64,000 bases of DNA from positions 186,001-250,000 of the forward strand of contig NZ_JACAOR010000011.1 of the NCBI RefSeq assembly GCF_013386115.1, written 5' to 3'. The translations under genes and the position numbers were made by a program. Under the pieces are notes generated by a model. The model had not been told where the DNA came from, did no database searches, and saw nothing but the letters and a program-made list of their open reading frames with translations. Origin of the DNA: Pseudomonas gingeri (GTDB lineage: Bacteria; Pseudomonadota; Gammaproteobacteria; Pseudomonadales; Pseudomonadaceae). Within the stretch, counting starts at the first letter, position 1. Each line of letters opens with the position of its first letter. Positions 61,844 to 64,000 of the stretch are shown here, one piece after another.

Positions 61844-62380
61844 ATGCAGCAACTTGCTTCGCGTCTTGTTTTATCAGTGCTCGGCCTGGCACTGGCCACC
61901 GCTGCCCAGGCTGCGACCACCGTCACCGGGCAGATCAGTTCGACCCTGATCCTGACCAGCAGTTGCCTGGTCAACGGCGGGGCCGGTGCCACCAACCTGA
62001 ACTTCGGTACGCTGAATTTCGGTACCACCGATAGCCTGTTCACCCAGACCGGCACCCAACTGGTGGCCGCCGGCGGTGGCGCGGTGTCGATCCAGTGCTC
62101 GGCCGGCACCACGCCCACCGTGACCATCCAGGGCGGCCTGCACGACGGGCAGTCCACCGGTGGGACCCGGGCCCTGTACGACGGGGTGTCGCACTTCGTG
62201 CCTTATGACCTCTACACCGACTCCGGGTACAACAACATTCTGGCGAGCAATGGGGTGATCAACCTCGCGGCCAGTACCGGCGCGGCCCAGACCATCAATC
62301 TCTGGGGCAAGGCGGTGGGTAAACCCGGGCTGCCGGCCGGGACCTACAGCGACACCATCTCCGTGCAATTGAGCTTCTGA
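61844..62380 (+). CDS. Spore-coat-U domain pilin (Csu-like)
   Basis: 178-residue secreted subunit. Signal peptide is about 1-23 (AAQA cleavage). It has the SCPU cysteines (SSCLVNG and IQCSAG), LNFGT repeated, VPYDLYTDSG and terminal YSDTISVQLSF. Start is ATG 61844 with AGAGGATG just upstream; ATG 61835 overlaps that site. Confidence 0.87.
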   Translation: MQQLASRLVLSVLGLALATAAQAATTVTGQISSTLILTSSCLVNGGAGATNLNFGTLNFGTTDSLFTQTGTQLVAAGGGAVSIQCSAGTTPTVTIQGGLHDGQSTGGTRALYDGVSHFVPYDLYTDSGYNNILASNGVINLAASTGAAQTINLWGKAVGKPGLPAGTYSDTISVQLSF

Positions 62381-62385
62381 GTGCG

Positions 62386-62886
62386 ATGGCCGGCCATGGA
62401 TGCGCCTTCGTGCTGCTGGCCTGCGCGAGCAGCCTGCCGTTGCCGCTGGCGGCGGTTACCAGTGCGAGTTTCCAGGTCAGTGCCAGCATTATCGCCGGTT
62501 GCCTGGTGGTGGGCGGGGGCTCCAACTACGGCAACCTGAACTACGGCAGCTACTCGGCGTTGTCGACCAGTACGGTGTCGACCTCGCTGACCAGCGCAGT
62601 GCAATTGCAATGCACGCCGGGGGTGACCCTGAGCATGAGTGTCGATGGTGGGCAGAACAACAACAGTGGCCGTCACCTGAAGCTCAACAGCGGCACCGCC
62701 CTGGTGGCGTACCAGCTGTTCAGCGACGCCGGCCTGAGCCAGGCGCTGGGGATCAGCCAGAGCGTGAACGTGGCCTACGGCAATGCGAACAACATCAGCC
62801 TGCCGATCTACGGCAGGGTGGTATTACCGGGGAATCAGCCGGCGGGAACCTACAGCGATGTGCTGCAGGTACAGCTGTCCTGGTAG
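62386..62886 (+). CDS. Spore-coat-U domain pilin (Csu-like)
   Basis: 166-residue secreted subunit. Signal peptide is about 1-23. Cysteines are in IAGCLVVGG and QLQCTPGV, and it ends YSDVLQVQLSW. It begins 5 bases after the previous stop, so the two are coupled. Confidence 0.85.
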   Translation: MAGHGCAFVLLACASSLPLPLAAVTSASFQVSASIIAGCLVVGGGSNYGNLNYGSYSALSTSTVSTSLTSAVQLQCTPGVTLSMSVDGGQNNNSGRHLKLNSGTALVAYQLFSDAGLSQALGISQSVNVAYGNANNISLPIYGRVVLPGNQPAGTYSDVLQVQLSW

Positions 62887-62921
62887 GGGGCGGTTCAATT
62901 GAAGCGACAAGGAGTTTGCGT

Positions 62922-63716
62922 ATGTATTCACCCTCCCGGCACTTGCGGGCCGTGCGTGACGGAGTGCTGGCCATGGTCTTGCTGGGCGCGGGCCAGGCCT
63001 GGGCGGCAAGCTCGGTATTGATCTGGCCGATCGACCCGGTCCTGGAGGCCGACCAGCAGGCCAGCGCGCTGTGGCTGGAGAATCGCGGCAATGAAACCAC
63101 CAACCTGCAGATCCGGGTCTTCGCCTGGAGCCAGAACGGGTTCGACGACCAGTACCAGAACCAGCGCGAGGTGATCGGCAGTCCGCCGGTGGCGCGCATC
63201 GAGCCGGGCCAGAAGCAGTTGGTGCGCCTGACCCGGACCCGCGACGTGCCACCGGGACGGGAGCAGGCCTACCGCATCATCATCGATGAGATCCCCTCGG
63301 CGAAATCGCCGGATACCGCCGCCTCGGAAGGCAAGACGGCGGCGGCGATCCAGTTCCAGATGCGTTACTCGGTGCCCTTGTTCACCTATGGCGCGGGGCT
63401 CTGGAGCAAGGAAGACCTGACGCGCCAGCGCGACCCGAAAAGTGCCGGGGTCCCTGACCTGAGCTGGCGCAAGGTGGCGGAGGGCGGGCGTTCCTATATC
63501 GAGATCCGCAATCGCGGCGCGGTGCATGCGCGACTGACCGATGTGGCGCTCAGGCAGGGCGGCCAGCCCCGGCCGGTGGTCGAGGGCCTGATGGGGTATG
63601 TCCTGCCGGGGGCGACCATGCGCTGGCCGGTGCCGGAACCCCTGGCCGGCGGCCAGGAACTGCTGTTGCGGGTCAATGGTGCACCACAGGTCCAGAGCGT
63701 CAAGGCGGATCAGTGA
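62922..63716 (+). CDS. Pilus periplasmic chaperone (PapD-like, Csu type)
   Basis: 264-residue chaperone. Signal peptide is about 1-28 (ending AWA-A). Two Ig-like domains follow: ASALWLENRGNETTNLQIRVFAW, RTRDVPPGREQAYRIIIDEIP with the conserved arginine region, and MRYSVPLF. It donates a strand to pilins until the usher takes them. Start is ATG 62922 with AAGGAG seven bases upstream; the open frame upstream to 62400 overlaps the pilin in another frame and is not used. Confidence 0.92.
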   Translation: MYSPSRHLRAVRDGVLAMVLLGAGQAWAASSVLIWPIDPVLEADQQASALWLENRGNETTNLQIRVFAWSQNGFDDQYQNQREVIGSPPVARIEPGQKQLVRLTRTRDVPPGREQAYRIIIDEIPSAKSPDTAASEGKTAAAIQFQMRYSVPLFTYGAGLWSKEDLTRQRDPKSAGVPDLSWRKVAEGGRSYIEIRNRGAVHARLTDVALRQGGQPRPVVEGLMGYVLPGATMRWPVPEPLAGGQELLLRVNGAPQVQSVKADQ

Positions 63717-63735
63717 AGAACAGGGAGTGAGCTGA

Positions 63736-64000
63736 GTGTGGGCTCGTCATATCCACTATCTGCCATGGCTGGCCATGGGCTGTTGCTGGCTGGTGTTCCT
63801 CCCGCGGGTCGGGGCCGGTGAACTGCCGCCGCCACCCACCAGCCTGGAGGCCATCCCCGATGCGCAACTGTACCTTGAGCTGCTGGTCAACCAGATGGAC
63901 ACCGGCAAGGTCATTGTCGTCGAGCAGCGGGCCGGCCAGTTGTTCCTGTCGGCCTCGGACCTGCAGGCGATCGGCATGAAACTGCCGCCGTCGGTCTCCG
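63736..64000 (+). CDS. Pilus outer membrane usher, N-terminal part (cut by window end)
   Basis: The first 88 codons of an outer membrane usher of the archaic chaperone-usher type. A signal peptide is followed by ELPPPP and the PapC-N-like domain (YLELLVNQMDTGKVIVVEQR, then LFLSASDLQAIGM). It starts at GTG 63736, straight after an in-frame TGA, with GGGAG nine bases upstream. The 3' part lies outside the window. Confidence 0.85.
   Translation, partial: MWARHIHYLPWLAMGCCWLVFLPRVGAGELPPPPTSLEAIPDAQLYLELLVNQMDTGKVIVVEQRAGQLFLSASDLQAIGMKLPPSVS

Overview
The window is GC-rich (roughly 60-65 %, judged by eye) and is chromosomal DNA from a Pseudomonas, most likely of the fluorescens/chlororaphis/protegens lineages. 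The core gene order is acnB, usp, lpxH-ppiB, glnS, cysS, folD, a tRNA cluster, tig-clpP-clpX-lon-hupB-ppiD, a five-gene peptide ABC transporter, mltD, gloB, yafS-like, rnhA, dnaQ and ldcA. As I remember it, this matches the P. aeruginosa PA1787-PA1818 neighbourhood, with extra modules inserted. No rRNA, CRISPR array, prophage or intact insertion sequence was seen.

1-9.2 kb: the 5' part of acnB, a DUF1289 protein, a tandem universal stress protein with a perfect ANR/FNR box at the canonical position, the tRNA hydroxylase MiaE, a HicAB toxin-antitoxin pair, and a MarR-regulated drug efflux operon (MarR, NodT-type outer membrane factor, EmrA, EmrB) with two matched operator palindromes. 9.2-13.8 kb: lpxH-ppiB, glnS and cysS. 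13.8-21.9 kb: an inserted module made of an AcoR-like sigma-54 activator facing a six-gene ABC importer operon (two ATPases, two permeases, a DUF2160 membrane protein, a binding protein). It resembles the rhizobial glycerol transporter GlpSTPQV. The shared intergenic region holds a -24/-12 promoter and six TGTTCA repeats on one helical face. The two ATPases have complementary losses of key motifs, which predicts an asymmetric nucleotide-binding pair.

22-32.4 kb: folD, tRNA-Arg, tRNA-His and tRNA-Leu, then the protein quality-control block tig, clpP, clpX, lon, hupB and ppiD. A decayed tRNA-Asp lies between hupB and ppiD. 32.4-44.4 kb: a Yej/Npp-type peptide ABC transporter with two binding proteins, mltD, gloB, a methyltransferase, rnhA and dnaQ. 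44.5-54.2 kb: a lysine/arginine/ornithine decarboxylase (LdcA-like) followed by a streptothricin-acetyltransferase-like GNAT, regulators, an FMN reductase, a TetR/DUF2855 divergent pair, and phnW-phnX with a LysR regulator for 2-aminoethylphosphonate breakdown.

54.2-64 kb: an orphan VgrG-like type VI tip protein with a replaced C-terminus, a YebC-family regulator, an inverted REP pair, a leucine-rich-repeat/protein-kinase fusion, a ZapE-type ATPase, and the start of a Csu-like archaic chaperone-usher pilus operon (five spore-coat-U-type subunits, the first internally shortened, then chaperone and a usher cut by the window edge).
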